Under the pieces are notes generated by a model. That model made no database searches. It was not told the DNA's origin and was given only the letters and a program-made list of their open reading frames with translations. A program made the position numbers and the translations under genes. A stretch of 64,000 nt of DNA from Siphonodentalium dalli (taxonomy: Eukaryota; Mollusca; Scaphopoda; Gadilida; Siphonodentaliidae): NCBI GenBank assembly GCA_032622095.1, contig CP136064.1:220364205-220428204 (forward strand). The letters are read 5' to 3'. Each line of letters opens with the position of its first letter. The stretch's first letter is position 1. Shown here in pieces: positions 19,714 to 31,835 of the stretch.

Positions 19714-22537
19714 TCTATATCTATATTTGCGAATGTCTGTCTGTCTGTCTGTCTGTCTGTGTTCTATAGAAATTCACAGGGGACCATCTAGATGATGCCA
19801 AAGGGGTCTACTATGAGTAGCTTTTTACGAGTAAGATAATGGTCGGGGTTAGAATTTTCTAAAGTGACGCTGTTGTTGTCAGGGGCAGAAAAGGGGGAGG
19901 GGCAGAAAAAACATTTGTCGCCGATTGCCACCGAACTTATATATAATCATCCCCATAATATGAGGAATCTAATGGCGTGGTTTAAATATGGCAAAAGTCG
20001 CGCCGTTAGCGTCAGGGGTGCCCGGAAGGGGGAGGGGCAGATTTTTTTTCTGTCGCCGATTGCCACGAAGCTTACATATAATCATCCCCATGATATGAAG
20101 AATCCAACGGTGTGATTTAAATATGTCAAAAGTGGCGTCGTTTGAGTCAGGGATGAACGGAAGGGGAGAGGGGCACCAAATTTGATAAAACTAATTTTAG
20201 CGCCGATTTCCACCAAATTGATATATATTCTTCTTCATGATACAAGGAATTAATTGTGCGATTTAACAACGCCAAATTGTTGTTTTTGGATGAGAGATTG
20301 GGAGGGGTGGGCACTAAATTTGATAATAAGTCGCCGATTGCCACCACACTTATACAAAATCATCCACATGGTATGGGGAGTCTAATGGTGTGGCTTTTAT
20401 CTGTCAAATGTGGCCTCATTCGAGTCAGGGTTGCATTGAAAGGGACAGGGGCACCAAAATTGACGCACAATGTTTTTAGCGCCAATTTCCACCAAATTGA
20501 TACACGTTCTTATCCATGATACGAGGAATCTAATCGTGATTTAAAGACGCCATAGTGGTGCTGTTTTGGGTGAGAGATGGAGAGGGGAGGGATTGGCACC
20601 AAATTTTATAAAAAAAATTGTTTAGTCGCAGATTATCACCAAACTTATAAACAATCATCTCCATGATATCAGGAGTGTAATCGTGTGGTTTAAGGATGTC
20701 ACAAGTTGGGCCATTCGAGTCAGTGGTGTATAGAGATGAGAGGGACACAACAAATTATATCTATATGTTTAGTGCCGATTTCCACCAGATTGATACATAT
20801 TCTTCTCCGTGATACGAGGAATCTTATCGTGTGGTTTAGATACACCAAATTGGTGCCCTATGGGTGAGAGATATGGGGACCTTAAATTTGATACGAATTT
20901 GTATACTCGCCAAATTTTCACCAATTTCATATATATGCATCTCTAATCTCTAATGAGTCTTAGTGTGTGCAGCTTGAGTCCGAAATAGGGACGGGAGGGT
21001 CACCAAAACTGATACAAAATATTTTTAGTACCAATTACCATCAAATTCAGACACGTTCTTCTCAAATGATACAAGAAATAAAATCGTGCTGTCTGTCTGT
21101 CTTTTTGTCTGCCTGTGTGCGTTCTATATATAACTTCACGCGGTACAATCGAGATGGCACCAAGGCGTTCTAAGAGGGGTAACTTTTTACAAGGAAGATA
21201 ATGGTGCGGGTTAAAATTTTCTAAAATGACGCTGTTGGTGGGAGGGGAAATTTAAAAAATATGGTGAAATAGTTTTGTCGCTGATTTCCACCAAACGAAT
21301 ACATAATCACCTTCGCAATATGGCGTTGTTCGAGTCAGCGTTACATCAACAATTGATTTAATAAACCAAATTCCACCAAATTCATACACGTTTTTCTCTA
21401 ATGATATACCATGAATTAAACCACATTTGGTGTCGTTTGCGTCACGGATGGCGAGCGGATATGCACTATCATTGATAAGATTGCTATTCGCGGATATCCA
21501 CATATAAGTTATAGACAGTCACCAGGCCATCTCCATATCATTTTAAGTAGTTTGGCGTTCACATTTCACAATCCCGACATATGGTGACCCACATAAGTCA
21601 CTTGAACAATTACATCTTCTTAACAGTCATATTTATGTGGGAATGGCAATCAAGGCATTCACACAATATGCTAGCAAAAAGAGATAACTAGAAGAAGCAT
21701 TAAACGTATATTTATCATTCTATTGAAGAGATACATATATTCGTGCAAACTGAGAGACCTCGAACCGTCAGAGGATTGCATATATATAATAAAAAAATTT
21801 AGTCTGTTCCATTCAATACAGTTTCCACAAAAAGTTACAATTTGTCAAGAGACATGGAAGGCCTGTTCAAAAATAGTGGTCACAGTGTGCAGTCAAATAT
21901 AGTTTCTTCTGATATACAAGAAAATGCAGTTAGTAGCACAAGACTGTTCAGGATCCTACCATTTCTGACATCTGACAAGGGTTTTAGAACAGACTCATCG
22001 ACTGACACAAAGAACTCAAAATCTCGCTCTGTGCCTGTGACATGTAGCTGATATATGTGCGCAGCAACATTTCGTTTGAACTAAGAATATTTAGCCAATA
22101 TATAGCACCATGAGCAGAGGAGCACCTGGAAATTTCTTTGAAACATCTGTATCTTCATGGAGATATGATAGCCAGGTGTCCTCGAGATCTTAGTCCAACC
22201 CACTAGATTGATTGATACATCTCAATATGTAAAACCCAATTATCATCTTTTATCGAACTAATGTGTTTATGTATCATATTATAACGTCTAATGTATACGC
22301 AGTTGTAAATAAATAAATACTGCATTATTGGTGGAACGGATTAATCGCGATAAACAGAATGACAATTGACAAGGTGAGCCACTACTTATATTCCATGACT
22401 ACTAATCATGTTTTGAGATGCTATTTGAATATACAATTTATCAGAAAACGTATAATATATAAAGCAAGAGCATTCTCTATTCCCAACAAATATCCACAGC
22501 ATACATTAACCTGGGCAACGCCGGGTAACCCTGCTAG
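19714..22537 (+). mobile_element. Helitron-like element carrying internal satellite units
   Basis: The 5' end TCTATATCTATATTTGCGAA (after an A) is followed by a TCTG microsatellite, as in the array at 13.7 kb. The 3' end is 'acctgggcaacgccgggt', a GC hairpin, then 'aaccctg' and CTAG followed by T. Flanks A/T fit Helitron insertion. Within it, 19,735-19,875 is duplicated at 21,085-21,240, and the interval is filled with diverged monomers of about 125 bp ('gattgccaccaaacttatac', 'ccccatgatatgaggaatct', 'agggg.gaggggcacc'). No Rep/helicase is encoded. The 5' boundary is less certain than the 3'. Confidence 0.6.
21842..22051 (+). CDS. Unassigned C-terminal-like open frame inside the Helitron
   Basis: A 69-codon frame contains MEGLFKNSGHSVQS from an internal ATG at 21,854 and ends SKSRSVPVTCS before a TGA. 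Codon choice looks more protein-like than neighbouring DNA, and AATAAATAAATA lies about 260 bp downstream (22,307-22,318). It may be a fragment captured by the Helitron or chance. No domain recognised. Confidence 0.2.
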   Translation: MSRDMEGLFKNSGHSVQSNIVSSDIQENAVSSTRLFRILPFLTSDKGFRTDSSTDTKNSKSRSVPVTCS

Positions 22538-22559
22538 TACTATATATATAGGCTAAACA

Positions 22560-23235
22560 GGACTGATGGCTCTTGGGAAAATGTTTTAAGAATAACTGTT
22601 GAGGAAAAATAATTATGTCCCTGGCTCCGCCCATATTGGACACAGTGACTCAATTTGAACAAATATGAATCAGTCACACACAGGTCCTTACCAAATACAA
22701 TCTGTATAGGACTGGTGGTTCTTGGGAAGATATTGTAAGAAATACTATTGAGGGAAAGAGTTATAAACCTGGCTCCACCACTATTTGACCTGGTGACCTC
22801 ATTTGAACCAATCTGAATCACAGTCACCCAATGACTATCCATACCAGATGTAAGCTGAATATGCATGATGGGCTTGATAAGAAGACATCTTAAGAATTAC
22901 TATGGATAGAAAAGTTATGTTCCTGGCTCCTCCATTATTTGACCCGGTGGTCCAATTTGTACAAATCATTATCCCTGTCACCCAAGGACCCTCCATGCCA
23001 AATATAAGCTAAATAGCCCGATGGTTCTTGAGGGGATGCTTTAAGAATTACTATGGACAGGAATAGTTACGCCCCAAGCTTGGTCCCTTTTCGACCCGGT
23101 CCCTTTTCGAAACCATTTGAACAAATCAGAATCCCAGTCACCTGGGGACCATCCACAATATATATAACTCAATTCTGACTTGCGGTTCTTGAGAAGATGT
23201 TGACGGATGGTTGAGGAGTAATAAAATGTCTCCAC
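22560..23235. repeat. Tandem array with unit of about 150 bp
   Basis: About five diverged units each carry 'gatggttcttg(a)gaagatg', 'ttaagaattactatggaca', 'ggctcc.cc..tatttgaccc', 'ggt(g)acc.atttga.caaat' and 'cagtcaccc.ggacc'. Unit starts are near 22,564, 22,712, 22,867, 23,017 and 23,179. Start spacing varies from about 148 to 162 bp. It begins immediately after the Helitron 3' end. Confidence 0.8.
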
Positions 23236-23971
23236 CCTCACCAAGTTTCCCATATGTAACTACCAAATAACACAGGTATTTATTTTTAATGGCATAACTG
23301 TCAGATCCACACTTGGGGGGCAACAGTAAAATCTATGAATATACCAATATTGATTATTTGGATTGAAACAAATTAGTTATCATTCACCATTCTGAACATT
23401 CAACAGGGCTGTCAAACCCAGCAGATTTAATTTCAATAAAAGCTGTTACGCACTGTTTTGTTAAAATTGGAGAATCATTGACATTGGTATCTCATTTGTT
23501 GAAAACTGCTGGCTGGCTGGCTGGATTTAGTTGTGCAAAGAGTAAAATCCAAGATGTTTTTGTTCAAAAATCGTTCAAATTCGATAACGTCAATCCAAAC
23601 ATGAACCTGAATATGACCGTAAATTGTAAGAAGATTTCTCCAATAATGTTGGCTGCAGAGTGCCGATGGATTCAAATGTGAAAATCAAAATGATTGCCAT
23701 ATTTTAAAACTAATTTAAGGGGAATAAAATATTGCTCCCATGCAGAGATCACCACGAAGACACACATAGAGTATGTTGATGATCAGATGAGGCAAGTGGC
23801 TTGTGGGTGCAAGTTGAGCTAAAAAGAGGGGAAGATGGGGATTGTTAGAAATAAGCAGAAAGGTACGACAGGGTTGTTGTGGGTGTCAAAGTAGCCAAAA
23901 CCATTTTTTACACCCGCTTGTATTTCTATTTAAAATCTTTAAAATCCCAAATATGATCTCTGTCAGTTGCC
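23236..23971. other. No gene seen
   Basis: The overlapping plus- and minus-strand frames at 23,475-23,681 share the same DNA with opposite phase; neither has a recognisable domain. Confidence 0.25.
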
Positions 23972-24473
23972 CTAAAGGTACGGTTGGCCTTGGCGGTGGG
24001 TATCCTGTGAAAATATTTCCACCCGTCAAAAACCGCCACAAACAGAAAGAACATCAAAATGTAGACAGACTTTGTCCGTATACAAATAAGAAATATCGCA
24101 TAAACAGTATGTTATTGTCATATATTTGACCATTGTTATGTAAACAAAAGCATAAAAAGTAACTTTTCTGGTGTTTGTTTATATTATGATGGTAAACATA
24201 AAGAGCGTTCTTTGTTGGTGAATTCCTGATATGGAACTAATAAAGAGCGTTTATGTCATTTGTGTGTGATTAGCCAGTAGCATTGTGCTGTCTTCTGTAA
24301 CACAATCAGGCTCTAGATTAGGTAAACTATAGTAGGTCTTTATTATAACATGCTGTTTACGCGATGGTCATGGTATATATGAACGAAACTGTATGCGTTT
24401 TAATGTTTTTCTGTTTACGGTGTTTGGAACAAATATGAATATTTTCGACAACTAAGGCCTCGCGTGCCTTTAA
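23972..24473 (+). mobile_element. TTAA-family foldback element, copy 2
   Basis: Left end CCTAAAGGTACGG, right end CGCGTGCCTTTAA; the ends are imperfect inverted repeats of each other and of the better preserved copy at 41,105-41,631. Internal order is conserved: 'ttggcggtgggta', 'aaaatatt.ccacc.gtcaaa', 'aaccgcca.aaacagaaagaa', 'gttatgtaaacaaaagcata' and 'cataaagagcgtt'. About 0.5 kb, non-coding, non-autonomous. Confidence 0.7.
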
Positions 24474-25600
24474 TTGTAAAAATGGTAACACTCCCATATA
24501 TTTGTGATATTAGAACCATGGAGACATATATTGGAGGTCATTCACCCCAGTCATGTTGTATATTGTACCATAAGGTATTACAATCTATGATTCTCAGAGT
24601 TTTCGGAGGTACCTTGTCCAAAAAGGTAATAAAATAGTTGGATGGAATCATTTGATAAAATGTACATTTGGGACAAGTTATTCTACAATCACATATGTAC
24701 ATATTTGACAAACAAATAGAAACAACGGTGTCTTACGTGTGAATTCCGTTTTCCAATTTTAAGTAATGAATGTCATCCGCATGGCCATAAATTACAGAGT
24801 TATATATCTAAGCTACGGTCATTGAGTAATGGAATATTCTTAATCATATTTTCATGATAAACCTTTGTCTCATTCAGCTGGTGATAATATTTCGTTCACT
24901 GGTGATCTTGTTAGCTGATCAATCAAGAATTTGAAACCTTATACAATTACCATTTCGCAGCAATCTTACAGAAATATATTTTGAATAATGTGGTATGCAT
25001 CATTGTCGCGAAATTCTTTTGTGATTCTAACCATAAAACGAGCAGATGTGTGTGAATGAAGTGAATATTACCTATTCATATTCCATCCGTCTGTGAACAG
25101 AACACCCAAAAGTGACTAATTTGATATTATTTGGAACAGTACTATGGAAACAGGAGCATTGTATCCACCACTCAACATAGATTTTTGTATTGTAAAGTAT
25201 GACTAAGTTATAACGATAGTAGTAATACAGCAAAAAGTTCACTAAAATGACAATTTGAACAGTATGTGTGCTAATGGTTGCTATGGAAACGAGATTATAT
25301 TCTATCCATGTCCACCTTTTTGTTGCGAAGTGAATGAACCTCTCATATATGACCAGTTGTTAAAATTAATTTCAATCGAAAATGTTACAGTTGCCATGGT
25401 AAAAAGATTGTTTTAATCAGGAAAATTATAACCCAACCTTAAAAATATAATAATAAAACACATGCGCTTTACATGTATGTTATAAGGCTCTTTAAATATT
25501 TTGTTCATAAGAATAAACTTAACAATCACCTGATTTATCTTTAACGAATTATGCAGGCCGTGTTGCCACATATACCATAAACAGGTAGTACTTTAATTAT
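24474..25600. other. No gene seen
   Basis: AT-rich DNA without recognised repeats or exons. Confidence 0.3.
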
Positions 25601-27000
25601 ATTTTTGGGAAGAAATAAGTATTGTTAAACCAAAAATGTAGTACATGAAATGTGATTATATAAATTAGTGTTGTCAAATGTAGACAGTATCCATCTTAAA
25701 TCAAGTGTGTGATATCACATTGGAGGCGATGATGGTGGCCTAATTGGTGTGCATTATAAGTGAGATCACTGATTCGCCAACATATTGGATCCATCCAGCC
25801 CCGAATTCGCAGTTAATAGCTACAGGTCAAAGTTATGGAGTAGCATTCCATATATGAAGTTTTGAATATTCACGAATTCCATATATGGAATTCATAAATA
25901 TTCAAAAGCTCTACATATGGAATGCTACGCCAGAACGTTGACGTGTAGCACTGAATGCACGGAATTGGGCTAGATGGATACAATATGATAGCGACTCAGT
26001 GATCTCGCTTATCATGGGGATAGCTTTCAGGACTAACGCACTAGGTTTGGCGGAATATGAGACAATTACTATAAAATAGACCAATAGATTGATTTGTGTT
26101 CCCAATGACCTTGACCTTAGCAATTGACCTGGATCATATATGTCCTAGTGGCTCAGCACTATGAGTTCACTTAATTTATTCAATCACAAGGCTCATCGGG
26201 TTGCCAACAGTGGGCTTTTTCAACATTTCTCCAATATTTGATGCCGTTGCCATGGAAACCATATTATATCCAGAAACCCGACCCCTCAGTCGGGCACCCT
26301 GTCCAAAACGTTTCCACTATAACCAAGCTACATATATGTGAAGTATCGAGATTTAGTTACTAAAGACACAAAATCGTGTTTATATTGGTCTGATTGCATC
26401 TTGACGGTAATGTATCTTGACTTTGGTATTGCCACAAATGTTATACAAATTAGTACTTAAAATGTGATTATGTATAAATTAAATGTTGTCACATTTTGAG
26501 ATTGATCGTCTTTTATCAAGTGTGTCATATATCAAATAGAACGTGATGATGGGGCCCTAATTATTGTGCATTATGATGGGGATTCTATTTATGTCTAAGG
26601 CTCTAGGGGTAGCGAAATATGAGAAAATTAATGAAAAACATGGACCAAAATATGACATTTGTCCAATTACCTTGACCTTGGCAATTGACCTTGACCTTAT
26701 ATGTCCTAGTGGCCCCATCCGTTTGGTGCACTATTGATGGCACTATGCGTCAACGTGATTTATTTAAACACAAGGCTCATTGATTCCCAACAGCGGGCTT
26801 TTTTCAACTTTTCTCCAAATATTTTATGCCGTTGCCATGGATACCTGATTTTATCCCGACAGAGGTCCTCTCACCCGGGCACCCCCCTCCAAAACGTTTT
26901 CCTTATAACTAAGCAACATATATTTGAAGTGGCATGCTTTAGTCACTAAAGTCACAATATGGCAATTTTTTGGGTCTAAGGGACCCCACTAATAGAGTTA
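25601..27000. repeat. Diverged tandem duplication of about 0.83 kb
   Basis: Elements in the first unit recur in order in the second: 'aatgtgattatataaatta' (25,650) and 'aatgtgattatgtataaatt' (26,460); 'atcaagtgtgtgatat' and 'atcaagtgtgtcatat'; 'gtgcattata' and 'gtgcattatg'; 'tgaccttgaccttagcaatt' and 'taccttgaccttggcaattg'; 'atatgtcctagtggc'; 'cacaaggctcat'; 'gatgccgttgccatgga'. The end of each unit matches the inverted repeat at 17,036-17,450. No coding signal. Confidence 0.65.
25840..25928. repeat. 89-bp near-perfect palindrome
   Basis: Arms run GTAGCATTCCATATATGAAG ... ACGAATTCCATA and back through TATGGAATTCAT ... CTACATATGGAATGCTAC, with essentially no loop. A few arm mismatches are present. 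It lies within the first 0.83-kb unit and I see no equivalent in the second unit, so it is probably a separate insertion or a local inverted duplication. Confidence 0.75.
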
Positions 27001-28285
27001 CCACTGAAGTTACTCGAGCTACCTGGTCCTCCTCATAAGCTTCGGTAAATTGAAGGCGGCGGAATAATATGTATCAAGTAGAAAATATGCAACGTCAGAC
27101 ATTGTTGAATAATCGTTTCTATTCGAAGTTGTTTCCGTTGTTTGTTTACGGTCGTTCCCCTATAGGTTATAGTACACCAATTATTAAAAATTATCCCCTT
27201 GATGTGCTGTCACCCACAATCAAGTCAGCATAAAATCACATCTGGCAGCTGAATGGTTGATTATGATTGGGATAAAATTAATGCAAAAACAAGAAAAAAT
27301 CAAAGCCACCATGGAAATATTATTCCTAGATGATTATTGATACAGAGTGGGTGAAATAATTAACCTGGCATTTAATGGGGGTATGTTTGAAAATTTGGTG
27401 ATGAATTTTTCTGCGAAATTAGGGCAGTATCAAAAGCGGTAAATATAAAGGTGGAAAACCAACACGTACCTATTAATATTTTTGGGTCAAATTGGGTCCG
27501 AGGAGCCATTCTTCAAAATTGACTAGGTTAGAAAGTTCCTGAATTCACAAGGAATCGAGCATAGCCCCGGGCATTAACACTGTCGCCTATGGAGAATAAT
27601 TGGTGTTAGAGCCAGAAGCCGCCATCGCATAACGCCGCCGCCAGCTATATTGGCCACAAGCCACCGCCAGCCATATTATCTCTAACGCCAGCCACATGAA
27701 ACAATCTTCGCCGCCGAATTGTAAAAGGGCTGAGCCTTGTGCATGGGCTCATATGTTAAGCACAACTCTACTGTGAATTACAAAGAACTAAACCGCATTA
27801 CCTAATAGTGGCATACTCGCATGGACACGGCATGGTTGTTATAATATCAGAACACCCGGGCCTCTCAATGTGGAATAGACTATTCCAATGCATGCTTTCA
27901 TATAACTGAATGGGACCATCCATCCACTGTTGAAAGTGTTAGGGTATAAATTGTTTATATCGACACGACTCAGTCTCAAACATCGCTGGAATTTGTCAAT
28001 ATATGCAAATATCCCGTAGAAGAGAATAGAAAATAGTTGGAAATATTATATCATATACTATTCATTATTCAATGATATATGCATATATCGCAAGATTCCA
28101 TTGATGATAGTAGTCTGAAGTCAACAGAAGTCCCATGTATAACTTATACCGATTAGATAACTACATAGTACATGTACATCGATGCCAGTCCTTCGTGTAT
28201 TTTCGCCATAATAGAAAAGCCCAACACCAAAATAGCATGTGTGGTCTGGAATTCTATACGGGTTCACCACAAATGCTAAAACAAA
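27001..28285. other. No gene seen
   Basis: A cluster of GCCGCC/CCAGCC phrases at 27,605-27,710 ('cgccgccgccagctatattg', 'aagccaccgccagccatatt') forms a short degenerate tandem repeat. Otherwise nothing recognised. Confidence 0.3.
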
Positions 28286-28290
28286 CTGGC

Positions 28291-28371
28291 CGGATTCGTC
28301 ATCTCCAGTTTAAACCTCCTAGTTTAAACCTGGTTTAAACCTACATTGGTGGTCCAGCCAAACCGGGTCTA
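28291..28371. repeat. GTTTAAACC-family element, left terminus only
   Basis: It starts CGGATTCGTCATCTCCAGTT and continues with repeated GTTTAAACCT blocks and 'ggtggtccagcc', matching the left end of the elements at 34,276 and 47,657. Similarity is lost by about 28,371. Confidence 0.6.
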
Positions 28372-28740
28372 ATGTGGCGTTTTTGTCGTTCAGTGGCCAG
28401 CTAATTGACACTGTATTCGGTGATATGAGCATGCAGTCAAACATCCCTGTTACCAATCGGACCAGAAGGCATGCCGATATTACGCTTATTGACGCGCCAT
28501 TAATTATCGCGAATGCGTGCACGCTCATGGGATTTATTTCAATGAGAAACAGATATCGCTTATGAACCACTAATCCGATATCATTCTGGGTTTCAATCAA
28601 TCTTGCAAATGGCATGTCTCTCAACACGAGATCCACGTGCTATTCATCACTTTATTTGTGATTGATTTTCTGCAAGATGGTTTACACGAAAAGACAAAAT
28701 GTTGTGTATTTACATGTATATATGTTTATACAAAAGAGTA
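28372..28740. other. Unassigned region with a minus-strand open frame
   Basis: A minus-strand frame at 28,636-28,322 opens at a GTG, contains two hydrophobic stretches (HAFAIINGASISVISACLLV; MFDCMLISPNTV) and runs into the GTTTAAACC repeat. I do not recognise it and it lacks clear splice sites; it may be a decayed fragment. Confidence 0.25.
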
Positions 28741-29400
28741 TACGATCTGTCTTTCTATCTGTCTGTCCGTCTGTCTGTTCGCAACTTTTCTCCCAGACCC
28801 TGGACCGATTTCAATTAAATTATGTGTGGTAACTCGGGGTAGCTAGGAGGATGGTATAACAGCGTCAGGTTTTCAAAATTTTATTTTAAAAATAAGAAAA
28901 ATGTAATTAAAAAAAAAGAAGAAAATATAGTGTTGTTAAATTGAGAAAGGAGTTGAATATAAGAAGAAACAAAATGTAAATTAATTTGTGTTTGTTTTAA
29001 ATTTAATTAAATGTTAATTAAAGGTTTCGCAGGCTCATAGCGCACAAAGGGGCCGCAGGCGCCTCTGACGCTGAATAAAGGCTCCATAATCTAGTCAATC
29101 CTGCACCAAGAGGTCAGTCAAGTAAAGGCAATTTGCTTATGAGTATACACCAGAAGCGGCATCTGAACTGTTGGACAGGTTTTAATAAACAAATATATTA
29201 CATGCGTTGCTTTTTTCAATGTTATAAATTTCTCGTCATGCAGAAAATAAAAAAACTTCCCAGGCTTTAAATGAACAGGTGGAATATTATGTGAATGTAT
29301 GGGCGTAACCACATGCAGTAGAGCTTTGTGGTATGATCTACACCAAAATGAGTTATCAAATTTGACCCATAAAGAAATATAATTTTAGGATTGCAAACTA
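28741..29400 (+). repeat. Left half of a 1.4-kb dispersed repeat, split by an insertion
   Basis: It matches 46,738-47,338 in order: TCTGTCTG microsatellite, 'gttcgcaact', A-rich tracts, 'gttaaattgagaaaggagtt', 'ccgcaggcgcctctgacgct', 'aaaggctccataatctagtc', 'ccaagaggtcag', 'caccagaagcggcatctgaa', 'atattacatgcgttgc' and 'taggattgcaaacta'. The continuation is found at 33,976, after a 4,575-bp insertion. There is no coding frame of note. Confidence 0.85.
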
Positions 29401-30737
29401 CACCCCGTGTACCTGGTATCACCGACCCGGAAAGTATCACCAAACCGGACCGAATGGGAAAGATTTTTCACGCATATGATATGCGAATATTGTGTTTCTC
29501 AATGTAAAACTGACAAGGAATCATACGAAGAAGGAATATTTACCCACCCGATGTCAGTCGGTTTTCCCAGATCTAACCACTTACCCATTTTTAGCGAATT
29601 ATTTCAATAGTTTTTTCTGTTTTGCTCTCTCAAATTTTCAAGAAAATCTATTCACTAACATAATCAGCGGCCTCCCACACTGCCGACAATATGTCCGTAT
29701 ATAATTGACTTTGTCAAAGAGGCATAGAATTGAGCATATTTTTAAAAGCAAGTGTCATTCTCAATATGGTGGGACCACTATCGATCCAGATAGATGTCAA
29801 AGTCGCGAATCAAGATGTCGATAACACCGGATCTTCTGTGCAGTAAATATCAATAGTACTGATAGAGTTCTGGTCAGTTTTCGCGTGTTTTCGTGTGTAT
29901 CGGAGACTAATGAGTTGGACGTATCTCATCTAAATATGAATACCATTTTCGAATCATGTATACCCATCTATTATGGATCGATTAATTAAATTAATTGAAC
30001 ATCCATCTCAGCAGTCAAATTTGCTCAAAAAAATAGGCGAATAAAAGATTACGTATATATAAGGCCCTAATCACAAGAACATGCATACTGTCGGTTCGGA
30101 TATCAATTTAGTCGTATCATAATCAGGTGCGTATTGAGACCCAATATGGCGAAAAAGCCCATATAGATTCAAGCTACTTCATCTTACTTGCCATGCATTA
30201 AATTTTGTCATCAGAGACATTGTTTTGTTTTTTTAACTGGGGGTGTCTCGCCCAACCTCATTCAAACCGTTCATCAGGGAGACAAATCTATATATCCATG
30301 CATTTTTCGGGCTACACCCGAAGTCAATGTTCTCTTAGTCTGGTTTTTGGCTCAATTCTAGATCTGGTGTATAACTCTGGCGAATCGCGTGGAAAGCATG
30401 ACCGCCTATATGCAACATTCTGTACTTCATGTATATACTATAGTATGGTGCATATCAAGCAAAATGGTCGGCACGACAGACGCCATCTTGTCTGGGGTCT
30501 AAGCGGCCACAAAACGCCAGGATTGTTACACTTCAGAATGGGGTTTCTGCGGTGGCCCAAACGTGATACCAAATCGAAGGCATCAAACATTTCGTATGCG
30601 ATAGTGCAATTGAAACTCTCTGGGCTCTCTGTCTATTACTCGTCGATACATTTGGAGGTTCATGTGAGCCATTCCCGTTTAATGTGTGTAGATAGTTTGT
30701 AACGGAGGGCGTACATGCTCTAACCATATCACGGACA

Positions 30738-31835
30738 TTTCTCATTATTTTCAGCATCGAAGAGTCACAAATGTCGATAACTGGCGTCGTAAATATCTCA
30801 TTAAAATGTAATCATTAGTTTTCAACATCGAAAACGAAAACTATAGTGGAGTCAAGTCAGGTAGGACATCTTTAACGGTGCTCCTGAAATCATTATATCA
30901 AGGGGTCCGCACTAATACCATGGAATCGATGTTCAACTTCATCGGATATTGGTCATTTAATTGTGTTTCAGAAAGTCATACCAAGTTCTGTTCTGATTTT
31001 CTTCAGACTATATGAAACAATAAAGAGTGTGTATGTTATATATCAAAGATTGAAAAGAACTTAAAATTTGCGACCACTTTTTGCAAGACATTTCAGATTA
31101 TACTAAGATTGTCGGCATTTTGTGTATTTAATCACCAGTATTAAAAATCGATTAAAGTGACTGGATATGGGCGTAAAGTCTGATTTCGAGACTTCGACGT
31201 AAAACCAGCATTATCCCAACATATTACACTAGCTGGTTCACGTCGAAGGAAACTTGGACAGACGGACTCACAGAAAGACCTACTCAAGTCACCGATTAGT
31301 TTGAGCCGATTTTTCTTCAGAGCAGAATAGAAGAATAAAGAGCGTTCTCCCAAATTAATAACAATTAATGTCATAACAATATAATAATTTTGCGGCTGTG
31401 TGATTGGGGGATCTATTCCTGATTTGACAAATAAAGAGCGTTTATTTTATATGTCAACGATTGGAAGCAGCTGGCAAAATGATATTACTTTGGAAAGATT
31501 TTTCAGGGTATACAAATGTTTTTTTTTTCGATCAGCAATTCGTGTATTTAGCGACCCATCTTTACCTTCTTCCAAATATATGGAAGTATGAACGAGCCAT
31601 GGCCATGTAATGTGCATCGGCATCTAAACACCCTGAGAACATTTCTCAAATTTTCAGCATCGAAAAGTCACAATGTTCGGTATATGGCGGCGTAAATTCT
31701 CATTAAAATGTTCTCATTAGTTTTCAGGATTGAACACGAAAACTATAGTTGAGCAAAGTCAGACTGGAGATCATTACTGATGCTCCGGGAGCCATTATCT
31801 CAATAGGGGTCCGCACTAATAGTTTGGAAATCGAT
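30738..31835. repeat. Duplicated segment of about 200 bp inside the 4.6-kb element
   Basis: 'tttctcatt..ttcagcatcgaagagtcacaa', 'ctcattaaaatgtaatcatt', 'gaaaacgaaaactatagt' and 'ggggtccgcactaata' at 30,738-30,930 recur at 31,635-31,825. AATAAAGAGCG(T) phrases occur between and around them (31,020; 31,334; 31,428; 31,888) and are shared with the TTAA-family elements. Confidence 0.65.

Noticed and set aside
22560-23235. CRISPR-like regularly spaced repeats
   Set aside because: The units are diverged along their whole length of about 150 bp with no constant repeat/unique spacer pattern, and the DNA is eukaryotic.
23475-23681. Overlapping 66- and 67-codon frames on opposite strands
   Set aside because: Mirror frames of the same DNA; neither has a start context, splice site or known motif.
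28741-28800. Helitron 5' end (TCTG microsatellite start) for the 1.4-kb repeat
   Set aside because: The start resembles the Helitrons in the window, but no hairpin + CTAG end is present in either copy, so the class was left open.
30205-30702. Longest open frame in the window (165 codons, plus strand)
   Set aside because: It opens without a convincing start, overlaps a minus-strand frame, includes duplicated repeat text also found at 32.6 kb, and shows no domain. Treated as chance within the 4.6-kb element.
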